Shown piece after piece: positions 45,146-54,506 of a stretch of DNA of 64,000 bases (its first letter is position 1; each line of letters starts with the position of its first letter). The stretch spans positions 248,001-312,000 of the forward strand of contig NZ_MIJE01000011.1 of assembly GCF_001730225.1 (NCBI RefSeq), read 5' to 3'. The position numbers and the translations under genes were made by a program. A model generated the notes under the pieces. It had not been told where the DNA came from. It worked only from the letters and a program-made list of their open reading frames with translations, and did no database searches. This stretch comes from Desulfuribacillus alkaliarsenatis (GTDB taxonomy: Bacteria > Bacillota > Bacilli > Desulfuribacillales > Desulfuribacillaceae).

Positions 45146-46429
45146 ATGCCAAAGGATTTTTTTCAACTGGGGATTCGACGTAATATAACTGATGCACTAA
45201 ACAATAATGGAATAACAGAAGCCACGAAGATTCAGCAGGAGACCATCCCACTTTTATTGAAAGGTCGGGATGTAGTAGCCCAGGGGCAGACAGGAACGGG
45301 GAAAACATTTGCTTTTATTTTGCCGATGCTACAAAGAATCAACACGAAAGCAACATCTATTCAAGGTCTAATTATTACACCGACAAGGGAGCTCGCAATT
45401 CAGATAACTGCAGAGCTTAACAAGTATGCAGATTTAGTAGATGCGAAAATCCTAGCCTGTTATGGTGGACAAGATGTCGATAGACAAATTCAACGTCTGC
45501 GTGCACGCCACATAGTAGTGGGGACACCAGGGAGGATTTTAGAACATATTGGCCGAGGCACAATAAATTTAGCTGATGTAAGTATGGTCGTTTTAGATGA
45601 AGCAGATCAAATGCTACATATGGGATTTTTGCCAGACGTAGAGGAGATTATCAGCAACACATCGTCAAAAAGGCAGACGATGTTGTTCTCCGCTACTATC
45701 CCTAAGCATGTTCGCATGCTAGCTAAGAAATACATGAAAAAACCAACCCATATACAGGTTCAGGTTAGCAAAAAAATCACCTTAGACGAAATCCAGCAGA
45801 TAGTCATACCAATTGAGGAGCATAAGAAGTTAAGCGTATTAGCAAGCTTAATTGATAAATATCGTCCATACTTAGCGATGATTTTCTGCAAATCGAAGGA
45901 GCGGGTCAAGGAAGTATATGACCAGCTCGTTGAACAAGGCTATGATTGCGAACAGCTCCATGGTGAACTATCTCAGGCCAAGCGACAGCAGGTAATGAAG
46001 CGTTTTCGAGAAGCTAAGCTACAGCTTTTAATTGCCACGGATATAGCGGCGCGGGGGATTGATGTCGAAGGTGTTACCCATGTATTTAGCTATGATATAC
46101 CAAGAAACTCTGGAGATTATATTCACCGCATTGGCCGCACAGGGCGCGCAGGTGAGGAGGGGCTAGCAGTAACCTTCGTAGCTCCAACGGAGCACCTGGC
46201 ACTAGAAAAAATTGAAAAAGGCATTGCAGCAAAAATTGAACGTCGTGGTTTAGATGGAGAAACTGTACTTAAGCCTTCCAATAGATTGCATAAGCTACAA
46301 ATTAAGGCTGCTACATCAAATAAGCAAAAATCCGCTACTAGGGGCAAACCTGCTGGGAAAGCTACTGGTAGAAAAACTGGTAAAGTAGGCTTGAAAGCTA
46401 ATAGAAGTCAAGGAAGAAGAAGGAAATAG
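45146..46429 (+). CDS. DEAD-box ATP-dependent RNA helicase, CshA-like
   Basis: 427 residues from ATG 45146 (AAGGAAGGTG 5 nt upstream). All motifs are present in order: Q motif, QTGTGKTFAF, PTRELAIQ, TPGRILEH, LDEADQML, SATIP, then ATDIAARGIDVEGV and HRIGRTGRAG. A 50-residue basic, Gly/Lys/Arg-rich tail (KPAGKATGRKTGKVGLKANR) would add RNA affinity. Likely role is ribosome assembly or mRNA turnover, including cold growth. An ABC-F gene follows 38 nt later, both linked to translation, so an operon is likely. Confidence 0.93.
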   Translation: MPKDFFQLGIRRNITDALNNNGITEATKIQQETIPLLLKGRDVVAQGQTGTGKTFAFILPMLQRINTKATSIQGLIITPTRELAIQITAELNKYADLVDAKILACYGGQDVDRQIQRLRARHIVVGTPGRILEHIGRGTINLADVSMVVLDEADQMLHMGFLPDVEEIISNTSSKRQTMLFSATIPKHVRMLAKKYMKKPTHIQVQVSKKITLDEIQQIVIPIEEHKKLSVLASLIDKYRPYLAMIFCKSKERVKEVYDQLVEQGYDCEQLHGELSQAKRQQVMKRFREAKLQLLIATDIAARGIDVEGVTHVFSYDIPRNSGDYIHRIGRTGRAGEEGLAVTFVAPTEHLALEKIEKGIAAKIERRGLDGETVLKPSNRLHKLQIKAATSNKQKSATRGKPAGKATGRKTGKVGLKANRSQGRRRK

Positions 46430-46467
46430 GAAACACGAAAAATTTTAAAGGTGGAGGAATTACAAGT

Positions 46468-48084
46468 ATGATCAGTACTACAGGTATCAGTTTGCAATAT
46501 GGGGGACGCAAGCTATTTGAAGATGTTACTATTCAGTTTACAGAAGGAAACTGCTACGGGCTAATTGGGGCTAACGGAGCAGGGAAATCAACATTCTTAA
46601 AAATATTAGCAGGCGATATAGAGCCTAATAAAGGCTATGTATCTATACCTCCCAATGCTAGGCTAGCAGTATTAAAGCAGGATCACTATCAATTTGAAGA
46701 AGAGCAAGTGCTGCGCGCAGTTATCATGGGTCATAAAAAGCTTATAGAAATTATGGAAGAGAAGGACGCTATATATATGAAAGCTGATTTTTCTGACGAG
46801 GATGGGATTCGCGCAGCTGAGCTAGAGGGTGAATTTGCCGAGCTTAACGGCTGGGAAGCTGAGTCAGAGGCGGCGATTCTTTTATCGGGCTTAGGTATTT
46901 CCGAGGATTTACATGAAAAGAAGCTAAAGGATTTAAGCGGTGCGGAAAAAGTAAAGGTTTTACTGGCGCAGGCGCTATTTGGGCGTCCAGATATTTTACT
47001 ACTGGACGAGCCGACTAACCATTTGGACTTGAAGGCAATTGAATGGCTAGAGAACTTCTTGCTTAACTTTGAAAGTACTGTAATCGTTGTGTCCCATGAC
47101 CGTCATTTTCTGAATAAGGTTTGTACACACATTGCAGATGTTGATTTTGGTAAAATTCAGCTTTACGTTGGTAACTACGATTTTTGGTATGAGTCGAGTC
47201 AACTAGCATTAAAGATGGCTAGGGAGCAGAATAAAAAGCAGGAAGAAAAGATTAAAGAGCTACAGGCCTTTATTGCCCGCTTTAGCTCGAACGCATCTAA
47301 GGCTAAGCAAGCAACCTCGAGGAAAAAATTATTAGATAAAATTACACTTGAGGATATTAAACCATCGACAAGGAAGTACCCATATATTGATTTCAAGTCT
47401 GACCGTGAAGCTGGTAACGATTTGCTTCGCGTTGATAACATTAGTAAGACAATCGACGGTGAGAAGGTATTAGATAATGTAACCTTCATTGTAAGTCGTG
47501 GAGATAAGATTGTTTTTACAGGTCCAGATGAAATTGCGAAAACAACTTTGTTTAAAATCTTAATGGGTGAAATAGAGCCAGATAGCGGCTCCTTTACCTG
47601 GGGAATTACAACATCGCAAGCTTATTTTCCGAAGGATAATTCTAAATACTTCGAAGGTGTAGATTTGAATCTAGTAGACTGGCTACGCCAATACTCTAAA
47701 GATCAGACGGAGAGCTTTATCCGTGGTTTCTTAGGACGCATGCTCTTTTCTGGTGAAGAAGCACTTAAGAAGGCCAGTGTCCTGTCTGGTGGCGAGAAGG
47801 TCCGCTGTATGCTGTCACGAATGATGATAAGCGGTGCTAATGTGCTATTGCTGGATGAGCCGACAAACCATCTTGACCTAGAATCTATTACGGCGTTAAA
47901 TACTGGCTTAACAAGATTTAATGGGACAGTCCTTTTCACATCCCATGACCGTCAGTTTATTGAGACTATTGCCAACCGAATTATAGAGATTACTCCTAAT
48001 GGGATAATTGACAAGCAATGTAGCTATGAAGAATTCCTAGAGAATTATGAATTACAAAAACAGCTAGAGACAATGTATTCATAA
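46468..48084 (+). CDS. ABC-F family ATPase, YkpA/YbiT-like
   Basis: 538 residues, soluble, two ABC domains joined by a charged helical linker (residues 245-300), the ABC-F plan; the length matches YkpA. First domain: Walker A GANGAGKST, signature LSGAE, Walker B LLLDEPTNHLD. Second domain: signature LSGGEKVR, LLLDEPTNHLDLES, but Walker A is degenerate, GPDEIAKTT, keeping Lys-Thr-Thr and losing the glycines. ABC-F proteins bind the ribosomal E site and act in translation control or antibiotic protection; no resistance-type long linker is seen. Confidence 0.9.
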   Translation: MISTTGISLQYGGRKLFEDVTIQFTEGNCYGLIGANGAGKSTFLKILAGDIEPNKGYVSIPPNARLAVLKQDHYQFEEEQVLRAVIMGHKKLIEIMEEKDAIYMKADFSDEDGIRAAELEGEFAELNGWEAESEAAILLSGLGISEDLHEKKLKDLSGAEKVKVLLAQALFGRPDILLLDEPTNHLDLKAIEWLENFLLNFESTVIVVSHDRHFLNKVCTHIADVDFGKIQLYVGNYDFWYESSQLALKMAREQNKKQEEKIKELQAFIARFSSNASKAKQATSRKKLLDKITLEDIKPSTRKYPYIDFKSDREAGNDLLRVDNISKTIDGEKVLDNVTFIVSRGDKIVFTGPDEIAKTTLFKILMGEIEPDSGSFTWGITTSQAYFPKDNSKYFEGVDLNLVDWLRQYSKDQTESFIRGFLGRMLFSGEEALKKASVLSGGEKVRCMLSRMMISGANVLLLDEPTNHLDLESITALNTGLTRFNGTVLFTSHDRQFIETIANRIIEITPNGIIDKQCSYEEFLENYELQKQLETMYS

Positions 48085-48353
48085 TTTAGTTAGCGACAAT
48101 GTATTATGGTTTATATGGAGAGCGAATGAAACATAGCATCGTAGCATATATATATGCCAATACAGTAACTTTGTTTTACGTGTAGTGATGAAACAACAGG
48201 TGAATATGAAAGAAAAAAGAAGATATATCTACTTATCTATAGCCTAAATACCTATGATTCCGAAAAAATATGAGCATAAATGATGAAAAAAAAATAGACT
48301 TAATGTAAAATAGTACTAGATTTATTTATAAAAAATGAAATGGGGGAATGAAA

Positions 48354-49400
48354 GTGAACAAGAAACTGATGATTTTCTTAACAGTTGTACTTGCCTTCTC
48401 GCTTGTAGTAGTGGGTTGTGGAGGTGGTGGCGACACTACGGCGGAGCCATCAGATCCAGGTGATACGCAACAGCCTGCTGATCCAGCACCTGCTCCAAGC
48501 GCACCATCACCAGGGGATCTTAACTTACTGATGGCAACTGGTGGAACTGGTGGGACTTACTATCCGCTAGGTGGTTCGATGGCTAATGTTTGGAACAGGA
48601 ACATCGACGGTATGAACGTAACAGTTCAAGCAACAGGTGCGTCTGTAGAGAATTTACGCTTATTAGCAAGTGGTGAGGCAGAGCTTATCATGTCTATGAA
48701 TGGACCTGCAACTGCTGCTTTTGAAGGAACAGGAGCTTTTGAAGGTAATGCTTTAGACTTTAGAGCGGCTGGCGTTATTTATCCAGAAGTTATGCAAGTA
48801 ATAGCTCCAGTAGGTACAGGTATTAAGAGTATTGAAGATTTAGTAGGAAAACGCGTTTCTATTGGACCTCCTGGAAGTGGTACTGCAACTTCGGCAGAAG
48901 CAATATTAGAAGCATTCGGTATAGATCCTGATAATGACATTCGTAAGTTCCAGGATAACTTTACAGATGCAGCACGTAAGCTAAAAGATGGTGAGTTGGA
49001 TGCAGCGTTTGCAGTACTTGCAGTTCCTGCAGCTAACGTAATTGACATCACAACTGCTACTGATGTTAATGTTGTCAACATTCAAGGTGAAGGCTTAGAC
49101 AGATTATTAGAAATGGACCCAACCTTCTCGCCGTTTGAAATTCCAGCAAACACATATGACGGCCAAACAGAAACTGGATATACCGTTTCTCAATGGGCTG
49201 TATTATATGTACCAACTGATATGGATGAGCAGGTAGTATATGACTTAACTCGTGTTATGTATGAGCGTCAGCCAGAGATTGCAACTGGTCATGCTCGTGG
49301 TGATCAGATTTCATTGGATAACGCAATGCTAGGAATAGACCCAGTTCCATTCCACCCAGGGGCGTTAAGATACTTCCAAGAAGTAGGATTGGCTAACTAA
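48354..49400 (+). CDS. TAXI-family TRAP transporter solute-binding lipoprotein
   Basis: 348 residues from GTG 48354, which is 7 nt after GGGGG; an ATG at 48348 is only 1 nt from it. Lipoprotein signal ending VVVGC, then a Pro/Asp/Ala linker (about residues 25-50), then the TAXI fold: MATGGTGGTYYPLGGSMANVW, ATGASVENLRLLASGEAELI, VGKRVSIGPPGSGT. It captures a substrate, often a C4/C5 dicarboxylate such as 2-oxoglutarate or glutamate in this family, and hands it to the fused permease two genes downstream. Confidence 0.92.
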   Translation: MNKKLMIFLTVVLAFSLVVVGCGGGGDTTAEPSDPGDTQQPADPAPAPSAPSPGDLNLLMATGGTGGTYYPLGGSMANVWNRNIDGMNVTVQATGASVENLRLLASGEAELIMSMNGPATAAFEGTGAFEGNALDFRAAGVIYPEVMQVIAPVGTGIKSIEDLVGKRVSIGPPGSGTATSAEAILEAFGIDPDNDIRKFQDNFTDAARKLKDGELDAAFAVLAVPAANVIDITTATDVNVVNIQGEGLDRLLEMDPTFSPFEIPANTYDGQTETGYTVSQWAVLYVPTDMDEQVVYDLTRVMYERQPEIATGHARGDQISLDNAMLGIDPVPFHPGALRYFQEVGLAN

Positions 49401-49401
49401 T

Positions 49402-50013
49402 ATGAGACAAAATTCAATGAGCACCTCAAAAGGTGCTCATTATTTTCCTTTTTTTTTAAAATTAGGCTTCATTAGTAGCATAGTATTGTTACTATTTTTT
49501 TTGCTGTATAGCTTAATTGCATCATTTGATAAAAGTGACATAGAGCAGGCACTGGAAGATGAAAAGAGCAATATGATAGAGAGTTTACAGTTGTATATCG
49601 TTGATGGACGCACTAAAGATTTATTATATAATCGGAATATAGAAGTAGAAGAAACCTTTACCTTAGAATATATACACTCCGTTACGAATAGACGGGTGTT
49701 TGAAGAATATAGAGTTTATAATGAACAACAAATTGAAATCTATGAGATGAGATTTGATGAATTTGGAGCTAATCTACCAGTAGGTCCAGAACAGGTAGAT
49801 GGATTTTGGACAGAATTCATAGTTTCCGATGAGTACTACATTGTTAGATATCAGAATCGACTATTTGATAGAATTCCACTTCAAGTAGGAATTGTCGTAG
49901 CTGACCATACCATAGTTTTTGCAGATGGTGAACGACTGCGTCTACGCGACATTATTACTGACAGGAGCTTTATAGAAATTTTAGTTATATTACCAAATGA
50001 AGAAACCGCATAA
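49402..50013 (+). CDS. DUF1850 protein of the TAXI-TRAP operon
   Basis: 203 residues: an N-terminal membrane anchor (about 20-40), then an extracytoplasmic DUF1850 domain (FTLEYIHSVTNRRVFEEYRV, FDEFGANLPVG). DUF1850 genes regularly lie between TAXI binding proteins and fused TRAP permeases; role unknown. The ATG lies 1 nt after the upstream stop with no good ribosome site, so initiation probably relies on coupling. Its first codons lie inside a terminator-like hairpin, which should lower expression relative to the binding protein. Confidence 0.82.
   Translation: MRQNSMSTSKGAHYFPFFLKLGFISSIVLLLFFLLYSLIASFDKSDIEQALEDEKSNMIESLQLYIVDGRTKDLLYNRNIEVEETFTLEYIHSVTNRRVFEEYRVYNEQQIEIYEMRFDEFGANLPVGPEQVDGFWTEFIVSDEYYIVRYQNRLFDRIPLQVGIVVADHTIVFADGERLRLRDIITDRSFIEILVILPNEETA
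49417..49457 (+). terminator. attenuator-like hairpin inside the DUF1850 start region
   Basis: ATGAGCACCT-CAAA-AGGTGCTCAT (10-bp perfect stem) followed by a T-rich run. Placed right after the binding-protein gene, as in many binding-protein operons that need excess of that subunit. Confidence 0.75.
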
Positions 50014-50046
50014 CTATGATAAAGTAGATAGGGGAGGAGGTAAGCT

Positions 50047-52299
50047 ATGGTTGACAAGCAAGATAATCAAGAAAATCAAGCAAATAGAGATAACCAAGGC
50101 AATCTAGATAACCAGGAAAATATTAAGACCATAGATAAGCCTATTGAATTTGATGTAAAGGGCGAGCAGGCGGAAAAGGCTGAGAAGGTCCTAAAAGAGT
50201 TTGATAAAAGTAAAAATTACCGACAAGAAATGCATGTAGCTTGGAAATGGATTATTGCAATTTTGGCGATATCATTAAGTGTATTTCAATTATATACTGC
50301 TATTTTTGGCACACTACCATCAAACCAACAGCGTGGATTTCATGTGGCCTTCGCATTAGGACTTATATTCTTATTATATCCTGCTGGTAAACGAGATGAA
50401 AAACGACCGTGGCTATCTTGGGTAAACACTGCAATTCTACTAGGGGTTGTAATATATTTATATATTAAAGCAAGCATTAGTATAGAAATTGCTGGTGTAT
50501 CAGCATTGGTATTAATTTTGTTCCAGCTTTCTAAAAAGTACCATATAGGAAAAGCAGGGATAAACGTATATGATGTACTATTAGCAACATTTGGACTTTC
50601 CGTTGGTTTGTATCATTTCTTTTTCTATGAAAGCATTATTAGTAGGGTAGGTATGTACAACAATATAGACTTCATGATAGCGGCAGCAGGTGTATTGTTA
50701 GTTATGGAAGCTTCCCGTAGGGTTGTTGGTCTACCAATTGTAGTAGTGGCAAGTGCAATGCTAGTCTATGCTTATTTGGGGCCTTACCTACCAGAGTTTT
50801 TCCAGCATCGTGGTTACAGTGTACAGAGGATTATTTCTCACTCGTTTTTGAGTATGGAAGGTATCTTTGGAATTCCTATTTCTATTTCAGCTACCTTTAT
50901 CTATTTATATATTTTATTTGGAGTTATACTGCAGCGCACAGGATTAGAGAAGTTTTTCAGCCAGCTAGCGATGTCAATGGCAGGCTGGATGACAGGCGGA
51001 CCAGCGAAGGTTGGTGTTTTGACAAGTGTGTTTTCGGGAACGATTACGGGAAGCTCAGTTGCTAACACCGTAGGAAATGGCGCATTTACAATTCCAATGA
51101 TGAAGCGGGCAGGTTATCGTGGTGAATATGCAGCTGCGGTAGAGGCTGCCTCATCTACGGGTGGACAGATTATGCCACCAATTATGGGATCGGCCGCATT
51201 CTTAATGATAGAATTTACGGGTCTACCATACAGCGAAATATTAAAGGCAGCTTTAATTCCAGCGCTACTCTTTTTTACGGCGCAATTTATAGCTGTTCAT
51301 TATGAATCTAAGAAAAACGGTATTATGGGTATTGCCAGAGACCTATTGCCGAAATTCACAACACTCATGATTACCAAAGGTTACATGCTACTTCCGATTG
51401 CTGCGATTATCTTTGTATTAAGTTCGGGACAGTCACCTATGAAGGCAGCCTTATACGGAATTTACACGGCAATTGGTATGAACATAGTAGTGATGATTCT
51501 AGCCTTTATCTTAAACAAAAAACAGGAGCTTGATGAAAAGCTGACAGGCGCTATCGTCATTCGCATATTGATTGATTCAGCTCGAACTGCATTGCCTGTT
51601 ATAGCGGCGTGTGCTGCTGCAGGTATTATTGTAGGTGTTATTACACTAACGGGCTTAGGTTTACGTATAGCAGGTGGAATTATAGAATTAGCGAATCATA
51701 AGCTATTATTAACGATGGTGTTCACAATGATTGCTAGTATTATCTTAGGGATGGGCTTGCCAACTACTGCTAACTATGTAATTGTTGCAACTATGGCGGC
51801 TCCAGCGTTACTAGCATTTGATAGCGTACCAGTAATTGCTGCTCACTTATTCGTATTCTACTTCGGAATCGTAGCGGATATAACACCGCCAGTAGCCTTG
51901 GCGGCCTATGCGGGCTCAGGGATTGCAGGTAGTAATCCGTTTAAGACTAGTATGTATGCAGTGAAAATAGCTATAGGTGCCTTTATCATACCGTATATGT
52001 TCGTACTATCACCGATGCTATTAATGCAAGATGTAACGGCAATAGGTTTGATAACAGCCGTCGGTACGGCGATAATCGGTATGTTCTGCATTAGCACTTC
52101 GTTGACAGGTTATATTGATAAGTATCTGACGGTCTTTGAACGTATTATTCTTGCGGTAGCAGGATTAGGGTTATTATATGCACACTTAATTACAGACCTA
52201 TTTGGATTATTAGTATTCCTAGGGGTTATTACGTACCAAAAATTAAGTGTTCGTAAAGCTAAGAAGCTAGAAGCTAACATGAAAGCTGAAAGCATGTAA
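50047..52299 (+). CDS. TRAP transporter fused permease, TAXI type
   Basis: 750 residues. A hydrophilic N-terminus of about 60 residues rich in Asn, Gln and Asp repeats (DNQENQANRDNQGNLDNQ) precedes some 18 membrane segments: the small 4-helix DctQ-like part and the large DctM-like part with FSGTITGSSVANTVGNG, EAASSTGGQIMPPIMGSAAF, GMGLPTTANYVI and ADITPPVALAAYAGSGIAG, all hallmark sequences. It imports the substrate delivered by the TAXI protein with Na+ or H+. GGAGGAGG precedes the ATG. The Q/N-rich start is unusual. Confidence 0.93.
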   Translation: MVDKQDNQENQANRDNQGNLDNQENIKTIDKPIEFDVKGEQAEKAEKVLKEFDKSKNYRQEMHVAWKWIIAILAISLSVFQLYTAIFGTLPSNQQRGFHVAFALGLIFLLYPAGKRDEKRPWLSWVNTAILLGVVIYLYIKASISIEIAGVSALVLILFQLSKKYHIGKAGINVYDVLLATFGLSVGLYHFFFYESIISRVGMYNNIDFMIAAAGVLLVMEASRRVVGLPIVVVASAMLVYAYLGPYLPEFFQHRGYSVQRIISHSFLSMEGIFGIPISISATFIYLYILFGVILQRTGLEKFFSQLAMSMAGWMTGGPAKVGVLTSVFSGTITGSSVANTVGNGAFTIPMMKRAGYRGEYAAAVEAASSTGGQIMPPIMGSAAFLMIEFTGLPYSEILKAALIPALLFFTAQFIAVHYESKKNGIMGIARDLLPKFTTLMITKGYMLLPIAAIIFVLSSGQSPMKAALYGIYTAIGMNIVVMILAFILNKKQELDEKLTGAIVIRILIDSARTALPVIAACAAAGIIVGVITLTGLGLRIAGGIIELANHKLLLTMVFTMIASIILGMGLPTTANYVIVATMAAPALLAFDSVPVIAAHLFVFYFGIVADITPPVALAAYAGSGIAGSNPFKTSMYAVKIAIGAFIIPYMFVLSPMLLMQDVTAIGLITAVGTAIIGMFCISTSLTGYIDKYLTVFERIILAVAGLGLLYAHLITDLFGLLVFLGVITYQKLSVRKAKKLEANMKAESM

Positions 52300-52369
52300 A
52301 ATCACACATTCGATTGAAATTTTTAAAATTCAGTTGTAATCCCACAAATTAATTATTCGCATGCTTATA

Positions 52370-52404
52370 GGGTTGAGGCGCACAATATCGCTTCAGCCCT
52401 TTTT
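52370..52404 (+). terminator. intrinsic terminator after the TRAP operon
   Basis: GGGTTGAGGCG pairs with CGCTTCAGCCC (two G-U pairs), then TTTTTC. Confidence 0.85.
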
Positions 52405-52518
52405 CTCATATATTTAAGCAAAGATGTCAGTAACGCTTTAGCATTTGCAGGAAAAAATATATTAATGCAGAATAGTTGATATAAGAAGCATGTATTTGTC
52501 GCCAAGGAGCTGGTACAT

Positions 52519-53145
52519 ATGAATACAGATAAGAAACTTAATGGTAGTGCTGATTCCACTAACGTAGAAGGTGTTGTATTAGCAGCAGGCTATTCTAAGC
52601 GCGCTGGTGTATATAAAATGGAATTAGATTTCGACGGACGCAAAATGATCGAGCTGAGTATTAGGGCATTTTATGATTTGTGTTCGAGGGTCATTGTAGT
52701 TGGTGGATATCAAATTGAGCGCATAGAAGAGGCGATTAAGCAGTACCCTAAGGTCGAAGTTATTTATAATGAGTATTATGACCAAGGTATGTTTAGTTCT
52801 GTGCAGAAGGGGCTTGCAGCTACTAATGCGGATAAGGTTTTTTTCACTCCTGGGGATTATCCATTAATCAATCAGGAGATTTGCAAGTCTTTATTAGCGG
52901 CTAGTGGTGAAATAATTATTCCTGTGTGGAAAGGCAAAAAAGGTCATCCAATACTGCTAGAACGAAAGATTATAAATGAAATACTGAATGAACCAGACAG
53001 CTATAATCTGAAGGCTTACATCCGTAGAAAGGTTGCAAATTATGTTGAAGTAAGTAGTCCAGGTATATTATATGATGTTGATACATTGGATGACTATCAT
53101 AATGTCCTAACACATTACCGGAGCTTGTTTCAGAAAAAGAAATAG
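52519..53145 (+). CDS. MobA/MocA-like nucleotidyltransferase
   Basis: 208 residues. The NTP-transferase start VEGVVLAAGYSKRAG with a later Lys-Met, then VIVVGGYQIERIE, VFFTPGDYPLINQEI (the metal-binding Gly-Asp-Tyr-Pro) and GHPILL are the MocA/MobA-like pattern. MocA adds CMP to molybdopterin for xanthine dehydrogenase-type enzymes. It is 25 nt upstream of guanine deaminase, so a role in purine catabolism through a molybdenum hydroxylase encoded elsewhere fits. The consensus LAAGxSxRxGxxK is slightly altered. Confidence 0.82.
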   Translation: MNTDKKLNGSADSTNVEGVVLAAGYSKRAGVYKMELDFDGRKMIELSIRAFYDLCSRVIVVGGYQIERIEEAIKQYPKVEVIYNEYYDQGMFSSVQKGLAATNADKVFFTPGDYPLINQEICKSLLAASGEIIIPVWKGKKGHPILLERKIINEILNEPDSYNLKAYIRRKVANYVEVSSPGILYDVDTLDDYHNVLTHYRSLFQKKK

Positions 53146-53170
53146 AATAAGTGTATTTAAGGAGAGCCGC

Positions 53171-54499
53171 ATGTCAAACAATTGTGAGACGCTTAAGGCG
53201 ATAAAAGGAAACATAATATACCCTAATACCGCCAAAGAAATTAGTGTGTTTCGAAATGGCTGCATTGTTTATGGAAATGATGATAGTGATAATGAAATTG
53301 GTGTAATTAAAGGTGTATATGAGCAATTGCCTAAGAACTTAGCAAACATTTTAACTACGGATTACGGTGATTCATTGATAATCCCAGGGTTTATAGACCT
53401 GCATACCCACGCACCGCAATTTATGCAGAGGGGAATCGGTATAGATCAAGAATTGATTCAATGGCTAAAGCAGTACACTTTTCCAAGTGAGAGAATGTTT
53501 ATCGACACGGAGCTTGCCAAAGATATCTACCAGAAATTTATTGATGCATTAATCAGAAAAGGCACTACAAGAGCCAGTATTCTAGCGACGATACATAAAG
53601 AAAGTACGGATGTTTTATTTAAGATAGCAATAGATAAAGGCTTTGCTGGGCTTGTAGGTAAGACGAATATGGACCAGAACTGCCCAGATTATTTAAAGGA
53701 GAATACCCAGCAGTCGTTGTATGCGACAGAAGAACTAATAGATAGGTATAGTGATCACAGCTCTGTACAGCCAATTATTACGCCGCGGTTTGCACCTACA
53801 TGTTCAAAGGAGTTATTGATTGGCTTAGGTAAGCTTGCTCAGCAGTACAGGACACCAGTGCAATCCCATTTATCAGAGAATGTTGATGAGGTTAAATGGG
53901 TGAAGGATATCTACCCGCAGCATAGATCCTACGGAGATATATATGACTCCTATGGCTTATTAGGTGAGACACCAACGATGATGGCTCACTGTATCTATTT
54001 AGATGAATACGACATTGGGTTGCTAGCAAAGCGAAAAGTAACAGCAGTACACTGCCCACAGGCGAATATGAACCTGGCTAGTGGTCTAATGCCAGCAAGA
54101 AAATGGCAGCAGCTTGGAATCACAGTTGGTTTAGGAACTGATGTTGGAGCTGGTCATGAGCTAGCGATGAATAAAATTATGGTTCAAGCAATTCAGAACT
54201 CAAAACTTATAAAATCCAACCAAAGCCTTGATTATAAGCCATATACATACAAAGAAGCATTCTATTTAGGCACAAAAGGTAATGGACAATTCTTCAATGC
54301 ATTAGAAAGCTACCAGCAAAAGAATTTAAAGGTTGGCAGTCTTGAAGAAGGATATATCTTAGATGCATTAATAATAGATGATGAAAACCTAGGTAGCACA
54401 GATATTTCGTTAGAAGAAAGGTTGCAGCGGTTTCTATATATTGGCGATGATAGAAATATAATTAGTCGCTATATAAACGGCAATCAAATTGAGCTATAA
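53171..54499 (+). CDS. guaD: guanine deaminase
   Basis: 442 residues, amidohydrolase superfamily. Zn ligands in FIDLHTHAPQFMQRGIG, and His/Asp in PVQSHLSEN, MMAHCIYL and GLGTDVGAGHELAM. The PQF...G.G motif and LKQYTFPSERMF stretch are diagnostic of guanine deaminase over other amidohydrolases. It converts guanine to xanthine and ammonia. AAGGAG precedes the ATG. Together with the upstream MocA-like gene and the nearby xpt-permease operon it makes this a purine-handling neighbourhood. It converges with an MFS gene, 7 nt away. Confidence 0.93.
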   Translation: MSNNCETLKAIKGNIIYPNTAKEISVFRNGCIVYGNDDSDNEIGVIKGVYEQLPKNLANILTTDYGDSLIIPGFIDLHTHAPQFMQRGIGIDQELIQWLKQYTFPSERMFIDTELAKDIYQKFIDALIRKGTTRASILATIHKESTDVLFKIAIDKGFAGLVGKTNMDQNCPDYLKENTQQSLYATEELIDRYSDHSSVQPIITPRFAPTCSKELLIGLGKLAQQYRTPVQSHLSENVDEVKWVKDIYPQHRSYGDIYDSYGLLGETPTMMAHCIYLDEYDIGLLAKRKVTAVHCPQANMNLASGLMPARKWQQLGITVGLGTDVGAGHELAMNKIMVQAIQNSKLIKSNQSLDYKPYTYKEAFYLGTKGNGQFFNALESYQQKNLKVGSLEEGYILDALIIDDENLGSTDISLEERLQRFLYIGDDRNIISRYINGNQIEL

Positions 54500-54506
54500 G
54501 TAGCTG

